DNA of 64,000 nucleotides from QHXW01 sp035297145 (lineage in GTDB: Bacteria > Acidobacteriota > Terriglobia > Bryobacterales > Bryobacteraceae). The translations under genes were made by a program, and so were the position numbers. How positions within the stretch are numbered: the stretch's first letter is position 1; each line of letters starts with the position of its first letter. Below, one piece after another: positions 36,564 through 44,795 of the stretch. The stretch lies in assembly GCA_035297145.1 (NCBI GenBank), contig DATGZN010000054.1, forward strand, positions 182,734 to 246,733, given 5' to 3'. The notes under the pieces are model-generated. The model saw only the letters and a program-made list of their open reading frames with translations, did no database searches and was not told the DNA's origin.

Positions 36564-38957
36564 ATGCGGCTGCCAGCCGATTTGGCTATATCGATTCCGC
36601 CCCGTTTCTTGCGTGATGTGGCGCAGGACGCCCGGCACACGTTTCGGCTTTGGGCCCGTCGCCCCTGGCACACCGGGTTCGCCATACTCGCGCTCGCCAT
36701 TGGCATCGGCGCAAACACGGGCGTCTTCAGCGTCGTGAACGCCCTGCTGCTGCGATCGTTGCCGTTCCGCGATCCCAGCCGTCTTGCCTCACTCGTTGAC
36801 TTTTATGCCTTCGTTCCGCCCCACGACAGCGCGAAGCAATTTCACGATTGGCGGCAGAAGAGCCGGTTTCTGTCTGATGTCGCGCTCCTGGAAGAGAGCG
36901 ACTTCAATCTCGGGGTGGGACAACTGACAAGGGCCCATATTGCCCAAACATCCTGGAATTTTTTCTCGCTTCTCGGCGCGCAGCCAGTAATAGGACGCTC
37001 CTTTGCGCCGGGGGAAGATACCAGCGGACGAAATGCCGTCGTGGTGATCGGCTACGGACTCTGGCACCAACTGTTCGCCGGAGACCAGCGCGTTCTTGGC
37101 TCCACGATTCGCGTCAACGGAGATCCCCTCACTATCATTGGCGTGGCTCCGCCCGGATTTGATTATCCGAACAACACCGTTCTCTGGAAAGCCGCGGATT
37201 TCTCTCCCGGAAACAATGGCTGGGACGCTATCGCACGCCTGAAACCTGGTATCAGTTGGCCACAAGCCCGCGCCGCATTTGCCGCTGAGGTGGATCGACT
37301 TACGACGAAACACCCCAGATTCGATGATCTCCAGCATCCGCCAACTGTGACTCCGCTGCAAGACCAACTCGCCGGTCCCGTAAAGGATGCTTCTCTGATG
37401 CTAATGGCCGGCGTGGTCCTGATCCTGCTGATCGCCTGCACCAACGTCGCAAATCTCTTGATGGCGCGCACCGCCGATCGCGCCACTGAGTTATCCATAC
37501 GCTCCGCGCTTGGAGCCAGCCGCGCCAGGCTCGCACAACAGTTGCTCACTGAGTGCCTGCTTCTCTCATTGGTCGCCGCCATCACCGGATTGATCGTCGC
37601 CTTCTGGACGACCTCGATCGCCGCGAAAGTGGAACCGGCGCCACTCGCTACGCAGTCCTATTCCATTCTGGATGGCCGTGTGCTAGTTTTTGCCGTCGCC
37701 GCATCCGTCGTTAGCGGATTGCTCTTCGGCGTCTTGCCCTCACTCTTCGCGGGCCGTGTCCACGCCTTCGGATTCCGTGGTTCGATCGGAGCGTCAAGCT
37801 CACGACTGACGCGCGAGTCCCTGGTCGCCGCACAAGTCATGCTCACGCTCGTTCTTCTCACTGCATCCATTTCCGTGGGCCGGGCATTTCTCAATCTGAT
37901 GCGCATCGATCGTGGCTTTGACACAAGAGGTCTGGTCACCGTAAGCGTGTCCCTCGACGGCACGACTCAGGATCTTAACGGGCGCCAGCTTCCTTATTTT
38001 CAAGAAGCGCTGTCCCGCATCCGCCGGCTTCCGGGCGTGCGTAGCGCCAGCGCCACCGACTTCCTTCCGCTCTACGCGACAGGTTTTATCGGTGGTCCCT
38101 TCGGAATGGATGGCCGTCCGCCCAACGCCGATTCCATGAACGTTCCCGTGCTGGCTGATTATTTTCAAGCGATGGGTGCGCATCTTCTGTGCGGGCGTGA
38201 ATTTACCGAAGCGGAAGTGCGCGGCGACGCCAAAGTCGCTGTCGTAAATGAAGCCTTCGCACGGCAATTTGGCGCGCCTGCCGACGCCCTGGGCCATCAA
38301 CTCACCATCGGAAACGAACCTCCGTGGAAAATCATCGGAGTAGTCAAGGGCATGGACTACATGACACCAGGAGCAAACCGCACTCAGATTTTTCTGCCAG
38401 CCCACGCTCCTGGCGGCTTTTTTTCGACCTTCGTCGTCCGCGTGAACGGCCGCGCGGAGGATTATCTGGCCGAGGTCCGTGACACCATCCGCTCCATTGA
38501 CCCGCAAGTTCCAGTATTCGGCGTAAAAACCATGCAGCAGCGCCTCGAGGACGCTCTACGCCGCCCGAGCTTCTACCGCACAGCGGTCCTGTTCTTCGCT
38601 GGATTCGCCTTATTGCTCGTCGTGATCGGCATCTACGGCGTCGTCTCCTATGCCGTTACTCGAAGGTTGCGTGAGATGGGCGTACGCCTGGCGCTCGGCA
38701 CCACCCCGATCCGGCTCCGTGCAATGCTGCTGCGCCAAGGGCTGATTCCCGTCGCAGCCGGAGCAATTCTTGGAATCGCCGGCGCTCTGCTCACCAGCCG
38801 CTATCTCGAAAGCCTGGTAGAGGGAGCGAGATCGACAGGTCTCGAAACGTTCATCTTTTCCATCCTGTTCATCGCCCTGATAGCGGCAACAAGCATCTGG
38901 GCCGCCACTCGCCGCATTGCAGGCCTCGACATCATGGAAATCCTGCGCAGCGAATAG
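36564..38957 (+). CDS. ADOP-type orphan MacB/FtsX permease
   Basis: The 797-residue membrane protein has two MacB/FtsX units. Each has a periplasmic core domain flanked by membrane helices: first AILALAIGIGANTGVFSVVNALLL near residue 45 and helices around 280–420, then a second set at ~660–780 ending IAGLDIMEILRSE. No ATPase gene is adjacent. This matches the acidobacterial duplicated orphan permeases, whose transport substrate is unknown. The short N-terminal cytoplasmic part lacks the long extension found in many relatives. GNAT and SnoaL genes flank it closely. Confidence 0.87.
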   Translation: MRLPADLAISIPPRFLRDVAQDARHTFRLWARRPWHTGFAILALAIGIGANTGVFSVVNALLLRSLPFRDPSRLASLVDFYAFVPPHDSAKQFHDWRQKSRFLSDVALLEESDFNLGVGQLTRAHIAQTSWNFFSLLGAQPVIGRSFAPGEDTSGRNAVVVIGYGLWHQLFAGDQRVLGSTIRVNGDPLTIIGVAPPGFDYPNNTVLWKAADFSPGNNGWDAIARLKPGISWPQARAAFAAEVDRLTTKHPRFDDLQHPPTVTPLQDQLAGPVKDASLMLMAGVVLILLIACTNVANLLMARTADRATELSIRSALGASRARLAQQLLTECLLLSLVAAITGLIVAFWTTSIAAKVEPAPLATQSYSILDGRVLVFAVAASVVSGLLFGVLPSLFAGRVHAFGFRGSIGASSSRLTRESLVAAQVMLTLVLLTASISVGRAFLNLMRIDRGFDTRGLVTVSVSLDGTTQDLNGRQLPYFQEALSRIRRLPGVRSASATDFLPLYATGFIGGPFGMDGRPPNADSMNVPVLADYFQAMGAHLLCGREFTEAEVRGDAKVAVVNEAFARQFGAPADALGHQLTIGNEPPWKIIGVVKGMDYMTPGANRTQIFLPAHAPGGFFSTFVVRVNGRAEDYLAEVRDTIRSIDPQVPVFGVKTMQQRLEDALRRPSFYRTAVLFFAGFALLLVVIGIYGVVSYAVTRRLREMGVRLALGTTPIRLRAMLLRQGLIPVAAGAILGIAGALLTSRYLESLVEGARSTGLETFIFSILFIALIAATSIWAATRRIAGLDIMEILRSE

Positions 38958-38984
38958 CCGTCCCACCGCGAAGATAATAGTCAA

Positions 38985-39443
38985 ATGAGACGAGCGCGAA
39001 CCAATGACATCCCCATGCTGGTTGGCTTAATGGCTGACTTCTATGCTGAGGGCGGCTATGAACTCGACCATGAGCGGGCGGCCAGCGCATTTGCCGCTGT
39101 GCTCGCCGACGAGCGGTTGGGGTATGTCTGGATCATCGAGGGAGAACATCGCGACGTTGGCCATCTCGTTCTCACTTTGAAGTACGCGATGGAATACGCC
39201 GGTCTGATCGCCTGTCTGGATGATCTCTATGTCAAGCCAGAGTGGCGCAACAAGGGCTTGAGTACAGTCGCACTGATTGAAATAAGGACCTTTTGCCAGT
39301 CGGCTGGTATTCGAGCCTTAACCGTTGAGGTAGGTCACAACAACGGTCCAGCTCAGACGGTTTATCGTCGCATTGGTTTTGCTGAGGCTCCAGACCGTCA
39401 ACTGCTTGCTCTGGCTCTCGCACCGCCTGCGCATGTCGTATAG
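38985..39443 (+). CDS. GNAT-family N-acetyltransferase
   Basis: The 152-residue protein has the GNAT fold: a mixed N-terminal part, LDDLYVKPEWRNKGLSTVALIEI with the acetyl-CoA-binding R-N-K-G loop (~residue 87), and a C-terminal GHNNGPAQTVYRRIGFAEA strand/helix pair. The acceptor is unknown. It begins 27 bases after the ADOP gene. Confidence 0.82.
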   Translation: MRRARTNDIPMLVGLMADFYAEGGYELDHERAASAFAAVLADERLGYVWIIEGEHRDVGHLVLTLKYAMEYAGLIACLDDLYVKPEWRNKGLSTVALIEIRTFCQSAGIRALTVEVGHNNGPAQTVYRRIGFAEAPDRQLLALALAPPAHVV

Positions 39444-39480
39444 CCCTCCGTTGCGGACGCGCCCATCCATACGGATTTCG

Positions 39481-39490
39481 CCCCCCCCCC
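39481..39490. repeat. Homopolymeric C10 tract upstream of the PEP-CTERM gene
   Basis: Ten consecutive C bases lie 56 bases before the ATG of the PEP-CTERM protein and 37 bases after the GNAT stop. Such tracts change length by slippage; here it would alter spacing in the upstream region. Confidence 0.6.
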
Positions 39491-39546
39491 TTCCGGATGA
39501 ATGCTACAGTTACCTGCGCTTGAGGTACACTGGTTTGCCTCTCGAT

Positions 39547-40263
39547 ATGCCCAGGCTGAACAAATCGTCGGCAGGGTTCGCAATTGGATACCTGCTCTGT
39601 GCCTACCCGCTCTGCGCGGACCGTCTCGATTTCCAGGTCTTCAACGATCAAAAGAGTTATGCCGCGGTCCTGTTGCAGCAAGGCAGAGTCCAGCTCGACT
39701 CCGACTGGAACGAGCCAATGGTCATCCAGCAACACCAGGCCCTCGATAACCTTTTTTCCTTTCAGTTCGACCCCACCGCCGTTCAGCCTGTGGTGGCACC
39801 GGGAATTGTTACTGGATTAGGCCTTGGAGCCGAGCCCAATGGCACACTCGGTGGTGACCAGGGAGTCTCCCTCGTCGTTTCACCCGGTCTGGCAATCAAC
39901 GGTTTCGGCGCGGAGATTGTTTACGCTCCCTTCAGTGGCACCGTCAGGGAGGACTCCTTTCGTCTGGTGGTGGATTGTGCGAATCCACCTTGCGTCTTCG
40001 CCGGCAACACGACGAAGTTGGACCCGCGTGGCGGCAGCTTCTTCCTGGGAGTCGTCGCGGATCCGGGTGTTGAGTTCACCGGAGTGACGTTAGAGGCCCT
40101 GATCCCGAGAGATGATTCCGGCGAGCCGGCAGGTATTGTCCCCGCATGGCAAGTCGGCCCAATTACGTTCTCGCCTGTTCCCGAGCCCTCCGCCGGGTCC
40201 TTGTTGGCGGCCGGACTTTGCTGTCTAATCCCCGTCGGTCGCCGGCTGTTTCGTCAAATTTAG
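39547..40263 (+). CDS. PEP-CTERM secreted protein
   Basis: The 238-residue protein has an N-terminal export signal (MPRLNKSSAGFAIGYLLCAYPLCA). Near the N-terminus is LLQQGRVQLDSDWNEP, a motif seen in DUF6519-type proteins. The C-terminus is a textbook PEP-CTERM sorting signal: PVPEPSAG, a hydrophobic helix and Arg-rich end (GRRLFRQI), normally processed by an exosortase and linked to exopolysaccharide. No exosortase gene is in the window. The ATG has no clear ribosome-binding site and the frame is open upstream through the C10 tract, so the start is uncertain. Confidence 0.72.
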   Translation: MPRLNKSSAGFAIGYLLCAYPLCADRLDFQVFNDQKSYAAVLLQQGRVQLDSDWNEPMVIQQHQALDNLFSFQFDPTAVQPVVAPGIVTGLGLGAEPNGTLGGDQGVSLVVSPGLAINGFGAEIVYAPFSGTVREDSFRLVVDCANPPCVFAGNTTKLDPRGGSFFLGVVADPGVEFTGVTLEALIPRDDSGEPAGIVPAWQVGPITFSPVPEPSAGSLLAAGLCCLIPVGRRLFRQI

Positions 40264-40274
40264 GTGGGCGTCGC

Positions 40275-41033
40275 CTAATGATTCCGCTGAGTGAGTGTGT
40301 AGCCGGAGGGTGGCTGGAACAGAGCCGGGTCGGGAGCCGACTGGTCGATATTAGTCAGTTCGTAAGTGTTCACGCCGAAGCGAGGATCGTTGTTTGACGT
40401 CTTCACAAGCGCCTGAAGTTCGTCGGAATACCAGCGTTCATTGACTATCCTGATTTGCCTGTTGTTCCCGATCGCGCCGACAGGTACGGTTACCGTGACA
40501 CGGGAATGCTTCGCATTGATGCCGTTCACGATCTCGGTCCCTAGATCTTCGGTGATCCCCGTGCTTGACGCCTGGCCAGGCGCATCACGAAGCGGACTGC
40601 TGGAAAACGAGGTCGAACTGTGGCCGCCCACAACGGCAACCGACATCGAAACGACTCTCTCCGAGATGGGCGCAGTACTGTAAGTCTTGTCCTTCAGATT
40701 CAGGTCGTATTCGACGTGCGAAACAAGATCGAATATCTCTGCTCTAGTCGGACTCTCGGCGCGCATTCGCCCTTCTGCGTCGCGATAAAAATGGCTGGCA
40801 TCGGAGTTCTCCACCAGAGTGCCGTCATTCAGAGTCTGCACGGACCGCCGCACTTCAATCGCCGAAAACGGCTTTCCGGTCACCGGTCCGTATTGCTTGC
40901 CCTCGATCGGACCACCGTGAGCAGGGACCCACCCAGCATATTGGAACGAAGAGCCCGTTGAAGCCGTCTGCGCATTGAGCCCGGCGCTCCACAACGCCGC
41001 AGCCACGCCAAGAAACATTACCTTTCGAGTCAT
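40275..41033 (-). CDS. Secreted protein in the ECF sigma operon
   Basis: The 252-residue product starts MTRKVMFLGVAAALWSAGLNAQ, a clear signal peptide. The mature sequence (EGKQYGPVTGKPFSAIEVRR, DASHFYRDAEGRMRAE, IVNERWYSDELQALVKTSNND, ELTNIDQSAPDPALFQPPSGY) resembles a widespread acidobacterial secreted family found next to ECF sigma genes; its function is unknown. It follows the anti-sigma gene by 14 bases and is probably its periplasmic partner or the regulated output. The ATG at 41033 has GAGGGG ten bases upstream. Confidence 0.75.
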   Translation of the reverse strand: MTRKVMFLGVAAALWSAGLNAQTASTGSSFQYAGWVPAHGGPIEGKQYGPVTGKPFSAIEVRRSVQTLNDGTLVENSDASHFYRDAEGRMRAESPTRAEIFDLVSHVEYDLNLKDKTYSTAPISERVVSMSVAVVGGHSSTSFSSSPLRDAPGQASSTGITEDLGTEIVNGINAKHSRVTVTVPVGAIGNNRQIRIVNERWYSDELQALVKTSNNDPRFGVNTYELTNIDQSAPDPALFQPPSGYTLTQRNH

Positions 41034-41047
41034 TGGTTTATGTCCCC

Positions 41048-41560
41048 TCAAAAATTGAAATTAGAATCGCGAACCAGCCGAATCGCCAGTGCGCGGCCAT
41101 CCTGCCCAACCAACACATCGGCCGGCACTGTTCCACTAACGTCTGCCATTTGAATCGTGATCCCAGCCGATGGCAGCGCCGCCACCGGAATAACCATACG
41201 CACCACCGCCGTGCGCTCGTACGGAGCCGGCGGCACAACATAAGGGATTGCCACGAACGGCTCCTCCTGGGGACCGGACGGCGCGGGTGCACGCGAAAGC
41301 AGAACGGCCGCCACTACAAGTGCCGCGACTGCCCCCGCCAGCGCCAGCTTACTTCCTGCTTGTGCGCCGCGAACTGGAGCGACCGCGTACCAATGCTCGC
41401 TCCACCGCTTTCCGGATTCGCGAAACAACGAGAAAGCCTGCCCGATTTGTTCCAACTCAGCGGCACACACAGCGCATCCCCGCACATGCTGATCTATCTC
41501 CGGATCTCGTTCGCCGGCGGCCCAGTCTGCGATCTGTCCCTCGGATAAATGTGGATTCAT
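41048..41560 (-). CDS. Zinc-finger anti-sigma factor, single-pass membrane protein
   Basis: The 170-residue protein has an N-terminal ZAS-type motif, H25-x3-C29-x2-C32, that binds the cognate sigma factor, one membrane helix at ~72–88 (LALAGAVAALVVAAVLL) and a periplasmic C-terminal domain of ~80 residues that could sense envelope stress. Its start overlaps the sigma-factor stop by four bases (ATGA), the usual coupling of sigma and anti-sigma genes. Confidence 0.85.
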   Translation of the reverse strand: MNPHLSEGQIADWAAGERDPEIDQHVRGCAVCAAELEQIGQAFSLFRESGKRWSEHWYAVAPVRGAQAGSKLALAGAVAALVVAAVLLSRAPAPSGPQEEPFVAIPYVVPPAPYERTAVVRMVIPVAALPSAGITIQMADVSGTVPADVLVGQDGRALAIRLVRDSNFNF

Positions 41561-42135
41561 TTTCGTTTCTCCAGCTTCTTGCGCACCGCATGAATGGCCC
41601 GAAACAGGTGCACCTTCACCGCGGCTCTAGTTATTCCGGTCGCCGCTTCAATCTCGGCAGCGCTCATTTCTTCCATGAAATGCAGAAGGAACACGGTTCG
41701 TTGCCTTTCCGACAAGTCATCGAGAACGCTCCAGATCGCATCAACGTGCTCTTGGGCGGCGACACGTTCCTCCGGCGACATGCCAGCGTCAGGAATCCAA
41801 TCGCTGGCTTGATTCATCGCTTCCGCCGATGCGTGGACCCGCTTCCAGAACTGAAAACGTCGAGTTCTAGTAGCATCGCGGATCAGATTTACCGCAATCT
41901 GCATCAACCATGTCTGAAGATTGGCGTCGCCGCGAAATTGTCCCCAGGCTTTATACGCTTTGAAGAAGCAATCCTGCGTCACGCTCTCCGCGGCATCCCG
42001 GTCGCGCAACGAAGCTAAGGCAAAACGAAAGACGCGAGGACGATGGGCCCGGACTACTGCCTCAAAGTCCTCTACCGCCGCCACATCCTTTTGCAAGCTG
42101 GACGCTGCCAATCCAAGGTCACCGGCGCGCTCCAT
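41557..42135 (-). CDS. ECF-type RNA polymerase sigma factor
   Basis: The 192-residue protein has region 2 (DRDAAESVTQDCFFKAYKAW...NLQTWLMQIAVNLIRD, -10 binding) and region 4 (LSERQRTVFLLHFMEEMSAAEIEAATGI then VKVHLFRAIHAVRKKL, -35 binding) with nothing between but a short linker, as in group IV sigma factors. It heads an operon with its anti-sigma factor and a secreted protein. Confidence 0.92.
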   Translation of the reverse strand: MERAGDLGLAASSLQKDVAAVEDFEAVVRAHRPRVFRFALASLRDRDAAESVTQDCFFKAYKAWGQFRGDANLQTWLMQIAVNLIRDATRTRRFQFWKRVHASAEAMNQASDWIPDAGMSPEERVAAQEHVDAIWSVLDDLSERQRTVFLLHFMEEMSAAEIEAATGITRAAVKVHLFRAIHAVRKKLEKRK

Positions 42136-42229
42136 TCGGTCATGTAGACGGGTTCTTCCAGGCGGCGGTTAACGACTAATGAAGCAGAATTTCACGAGAG
42201 GACCGCCGAGCGCACCCGTCCGCGATTGG

Positions 42230-42760
42230 TCATCCCTGTTTCTTGCGTCTTTTTGCCCGCCGCGCCGGCTTCCCCTCTTTTGCCAGCCGCGCCTCCAGTT
42301 CCGCCACCCGCCGCCGCAACTCTTCCGCCTCGCCCGGCTCCGCCGCGGGCGGCCATTGCTGCCCCCCAATCAGACCGCGCACAAACTCCAGCGGGCTCGA
42401 AACCACGCTCTTGGCTTCTGAAAGGCGCGTGCGCACCGACGTCTGCGCTTTCTGGTACAGATCGAGTGTGCTGTTCAAATACCAGGAAAGAAAATCGTGT
42501 GTGGCGTGGTCCGAGGCCCTGACAAGCTGCCGCAGCAATTGCAGCGGCAACGCGGTCTCGCGTTCCCGCGCATCCTCCATCACGATTTGCATCAGGACCA
42601 TGTTGGTCAGGTCCTTTCCCGTGCGCGCGTCCAGCACCTGCACGTCGATCCCGTCCCGCACCATCGCCGCGATGTCCTCCAGCTTCACGTAGCGGCTGGC
42701 GCTCGCATCGTACAAACGGCGGTCGCTGTACTTTTTGATGATTACATTGGGTTTGCTCAT
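42230..42760 (-). CDS. phaR: Polyhydroxyalkanoate synthesis repressor PhaR
   Basis: The 176-residue protein begins at the ATG at 42760 (AGGGG seven bases upstream) with the PHB/PHA accumulation regulator DNA-binding domain: IIKKYSDRRLYDASASRYV, then LEDIAAMVRDGIDVQVLDARTGKDLT. A helical middle (LSWYLNSTLDLYQKAQ) and a Lys/Arg-rich tail follow. PhaR represses phasin genes and is released by binding nascent polymer. It is divergent from a phasin-like gene whose promoter holds a CTGC-N3-GCAG palindrome, the reported PhaR target form. An upstream open extension is antisense to the phasin and is not coding. Confidence 0.93.
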   Translation of the reverse strand: MSKPNVIIKKYSDRRLYDASASRYVKLEDIAAMVRDGIDVQVLDARTGKDLTNMVLMQIVMEDARERETALPLQLLRQLVRASDHATHDFLSWYLNSTLDLYQKAQTSVRTRLSEAKSVVSSPLEFVRGLIGGQQWPPAAEPGEAEELRRRVAELEARLAKEGKPARRAKRRKKQG

Positions 42761-42796
42761 GGCACCCCTGATAAGGATAATCAGTTCCGAATTACC

Positions 42797-42825
42797 TTGA
42801 CTCTTTTGAGCGGTCCTCGTATACT
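42797..42825 (+). promoter_or_regulatory. Promoter of the phasin-like gene
   Basis: TTGACT (42797–42802) and TATACT (42820–42825) with a 17-base spacer give a strong sigma-70 promoter, with the start expected near 42832, immediately before the operator. Confidence 0.7.
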
Positions 42826-42833
42826 CAATTCGG

Positions 42834-42850
42834 ATACTGCATCGCAGTAT
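42834..42850. promoter_or_regulatory. PhaR-type operator
   Basis: ATACTGC-ATC-GCAGTAT is a perfect 7-3-7 palindrome at the predicted transcription start of the phasin-like gene. Its core CTGC-N3-GCAG (42837–42847) has the form reported for PhaR sites in alphaproteobacteria, and phaR is the divergent neighbour. Confidence 0.72.
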
Positions 42851-42871
42851 AACACCAAAAAGGAGTGAGAC

Positions 42872-43765
42872 ATGGCTGCTACTGCTCAAGCCTCCTCGCC
42901 GGCAGGCTGGCTGGCGGGTTGGGCTCGTCAAGGAATTGAAAGCTTCGTCGCCGCGCAGAAGATCCTGCTGGATCTGACGGCGCACGAGAATGCACTGGTC
43001 ATCGGGGCCATCCGCGAGCGGTTGAACCTCGCGAAATCCCAGCCCGCCGTCAAAGCGGTCCAGTTTGCCGATAAGGGCGTTGAGAACATCACCGCTGCCG
43101 GCAAGATTCTGCTGGATCTGGCTGCCGGAGAAACCGCGCTGATGACAGAGGGAGTCAAGGATGCTTTCCCGCTTCCCCCGGCCGCCGGTTCGGTGGTTAA
43201 CGTGATCCGGCACCGCGTAGATACGCTGGTCGACATGGAGAAGCATCTCCTCGATGCCGTCGCCGAACAGACCCATGCCGCTGCGGAGTCGTATGAGGCA
43301 GGCAACGGCCTCAAAGCCGCGGCTGAATTTGCCGAAGTGGCGCGTCGCGGAATTGTGGATTTTGTCGACACCGAAAAGAAGTTCCTCGACCTCGCCGCCG
43401 AGGAAGTGACTGCGGCCGGCAAAGCAGAGAAGAACGGTCGCAAGACCACTCGCGAAAGATCCAAGGTACTGACCGATCTTGCGAAGGAAGGCGTTGAGAA
43501 GTATATCGACGCACAAAAGAAGCTGCTGAATCTGGCTATCCATGAGATGGAAGCCGCCACCAAGCCGGCTCATGAGCCTGCCGCCGAGGATCGTACGTCT
43601 CTTGCGGAGCTGACCGAGAAGAGCGTCAAGAATTTCGTCACGGCGCAGAAATCGCTCATGGACCTCGCGATTAAGCCCATCCGGGCAGCCTCCCCCACGG
43701 AGACAAAGCCCAGAGTTGCGCGCCGGCCGAAGCGCAAACAAGCGAGTCACGCAGCGAAGGAGTGA
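42872..43765 (+). CDS. Phasin-like granule-associated repeat protein
   Basis: The 297-residue helical protein contains six copies of an amphipathic motif of about 20 residues, for example GIESFVAAQKILLDLTAHEN, GVENITAAGKILLDLAAGET and GVEKYIDAQKKLLNLAIHEM, spaced ~35–50 residues apart, plus a basic C-terminal tail (RRPKRKQASH). No signal peptide is present. The amphipathic repeats, basic tail and divergent phaR gene make it a phasin analogue that would coat polyhydroxyalkanoate or lipid granules. GGAG is upstream of the ATG. It is longer and more repetitive than standard proteobacterial phasins (~190 residues). Confidence 0.75.
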   Translation: MAATAQASSPAGWLAGWARQGIESFVAAQKILLDLTAHENALVIGAIRERLNLAKSQPAVKAVQFADKGVENITAAGKILLDLAAGETALMTEGVKDAFPLPPAAGSVVNVIRHRVDTLVDMEKHLLDAVAEQTHAAAESYEAGNGLKAAAEFAEVARRGIVDFVDTEKKFLDLAAEEVTAAGKAEKNGRKTTRERSKVLTDLAKEGVEKYIDAQKKLLNLAIHEMEAATKPAHEPAAEDRTSLAELTEKSVKNFVTAQKSLMDLAIKPIRAASPTETKPRVARRPKRKQASHAAKE

Positions 43766-43840
43766 GCCGCGACCTGAACTGAGGCACGACCTAAACTGAG
43801 ACCAAAGGGAGCGGTCTCCAATCCTGTTGAGTTTACGCCG

Positions 43841-43941
43841 GCCGGTGCTTGTGCTCCCGACCGGCGCTAGGCGGCCATCGGTTTCCGGCCGCACTCCCCC
43901 AACGCCGGCCCCTCGGTATTGGCGCCTTCCAGGGGTCGGCG
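43841..43941 (+). ncRNA. Three tandem hairpins between phasin and lipase genes
   Basis: Stem 1: GCCGGT (43841–43846) with ACCGGC (43860–43865). Stem 2: GCGGCC (43871–43876) with GGCCGC (43887–43892). Stem 3: an 11-base stem, 43903–43913 with 43931–43941, with one G·U pair that forms only in plus-strand RNA. The 253-base gap has no gene. This could be a strong 3' end for the phasin mRNA or a 5' leader of the lipase gene; no U-run is seen. Confidence 0.35.
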
Positions 43942-44018
43942 GCGGCCGGGAGATGGCTAGTACTAGAAGAACTATTGCATTTGTGTGACGAGCGCGTGGT
44001 TCGGTAGACTGAACACGA

Positions 44019-44777
44019 ATGAGGCCACGTCGCCGCGCGGTTCGCAAGGAGCACGAACCGGTGCCACTACCTATCTGGCAGGAACTGCTGGCCGGTGTGG
44101 AAATGGCTTTCCTGCGCATTTCCCCGGTTTTTTGGGGCTACGCCGTACCCCCGGGTGATGGTTCGGCGGTGGTCGTTGTTCCCGGTTTTCTCGGCACGGA
44201 TCTCTATTTGGGACAGTTCCGCAACTGGCTGGAGCGAATTGGCTACAAGCCGTTCTATTCCAATATCGGCTGGAATGCGGACTGCCCCAATCTGTTGATC
44301 CGCCAACGTCTGAATGAAGTGATCGATACGGCCTACCGTGCTACCGGACGGAAAATCCACATCATCGGCCACAGCCTCGGGGGTACCATCGCGCGCGCCA
44401 TCGCCTCGCAGATGCCCGACCGGATCGCGTCGGTGATCACTCTTGCGGCGCCCATCAACCGGGTGGCCGCCCACGCATCCATCCTGCACACGGCTCAACT
44501 GGTCCGTCAGCACATTCTCGAACAGCATGGTAAGAACGTGCTCCCGGAATGCTACACAGCCAATTGCACTTGCAATTTCGTCGAGTCCCTCAACGGGAAG
44601 TTTCCTAAATCGGTCCGGCAGACCGCGATTTATACCAAGACAGACGGCATTCTCGACTGGCACGTCTGCATGACCGGCGACCCAAACGTTGATTTTGAGG
44701 TATCCGCAACCCACATCGGTCTGGCGTTCAGCCCGCTGGTCTATGAGCTGGTGGCTCGCCGCTTAGCCGGGCAATAA
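44019..44777 (+). CDS. Alpha/beta-hydrolase, triacylglycerol-lipase-like
   Basis: The 252-residue protein has VVVVPGFLGTDLYLGQFRNW (oxyanion region) and the nucleophile elbow GHSLGG (Ser ~residue 119, in KIHIIGHSLGGTIARAIA), as in bacterial lipases/acyltransferases. Asp and His candidates follow in TKTDGILDW and SATHIGLAFSP. No clear signal peptide is present, suggesting an intracellular lipase or depolymerase acting on stored lipid; that fits the phasin upstream and the kinase gene 18 bases downstream. Confidence 0.78.
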   Translation: MRPRRRAVRKEHEPVPLPIWQELLAGVEMAFLRISPVFWGYAVPPGDGSAVVVVPGFLGTDLYLGQFRNWLERIGYKPFYSNIGWNADCPNLLIRQRLNEVIDTAYRATGRKIHIIGHSLGGTIARAIASQMPDRIASVITLAAPINRVAAHASILHTAQLVRQHILEQHGKNVLPECYTANCTCNFVESLNGKFPKSVRQTAIYTKTDGILDWHVCMTGDPNVDFEVSATHIGLAFSPLVYELVARRLAGQ

Positions 44778-44795
44778 CCTCCGATTGGAGGTATC

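Noticed and set aside
43780..43803. Short tandem repeat (two copies of GACCT-AACTGAG)
   Set aside because: Only two imperfect copies in a short gap; no sign of function.
42761..44119. Upstream extension of the phaR frame over the phasin gene
   Set aside because: PhaR domain homology starts at 42760 with its own ribosome-binding site; the extension is antisense to the phasin gene and crosses its promoter.
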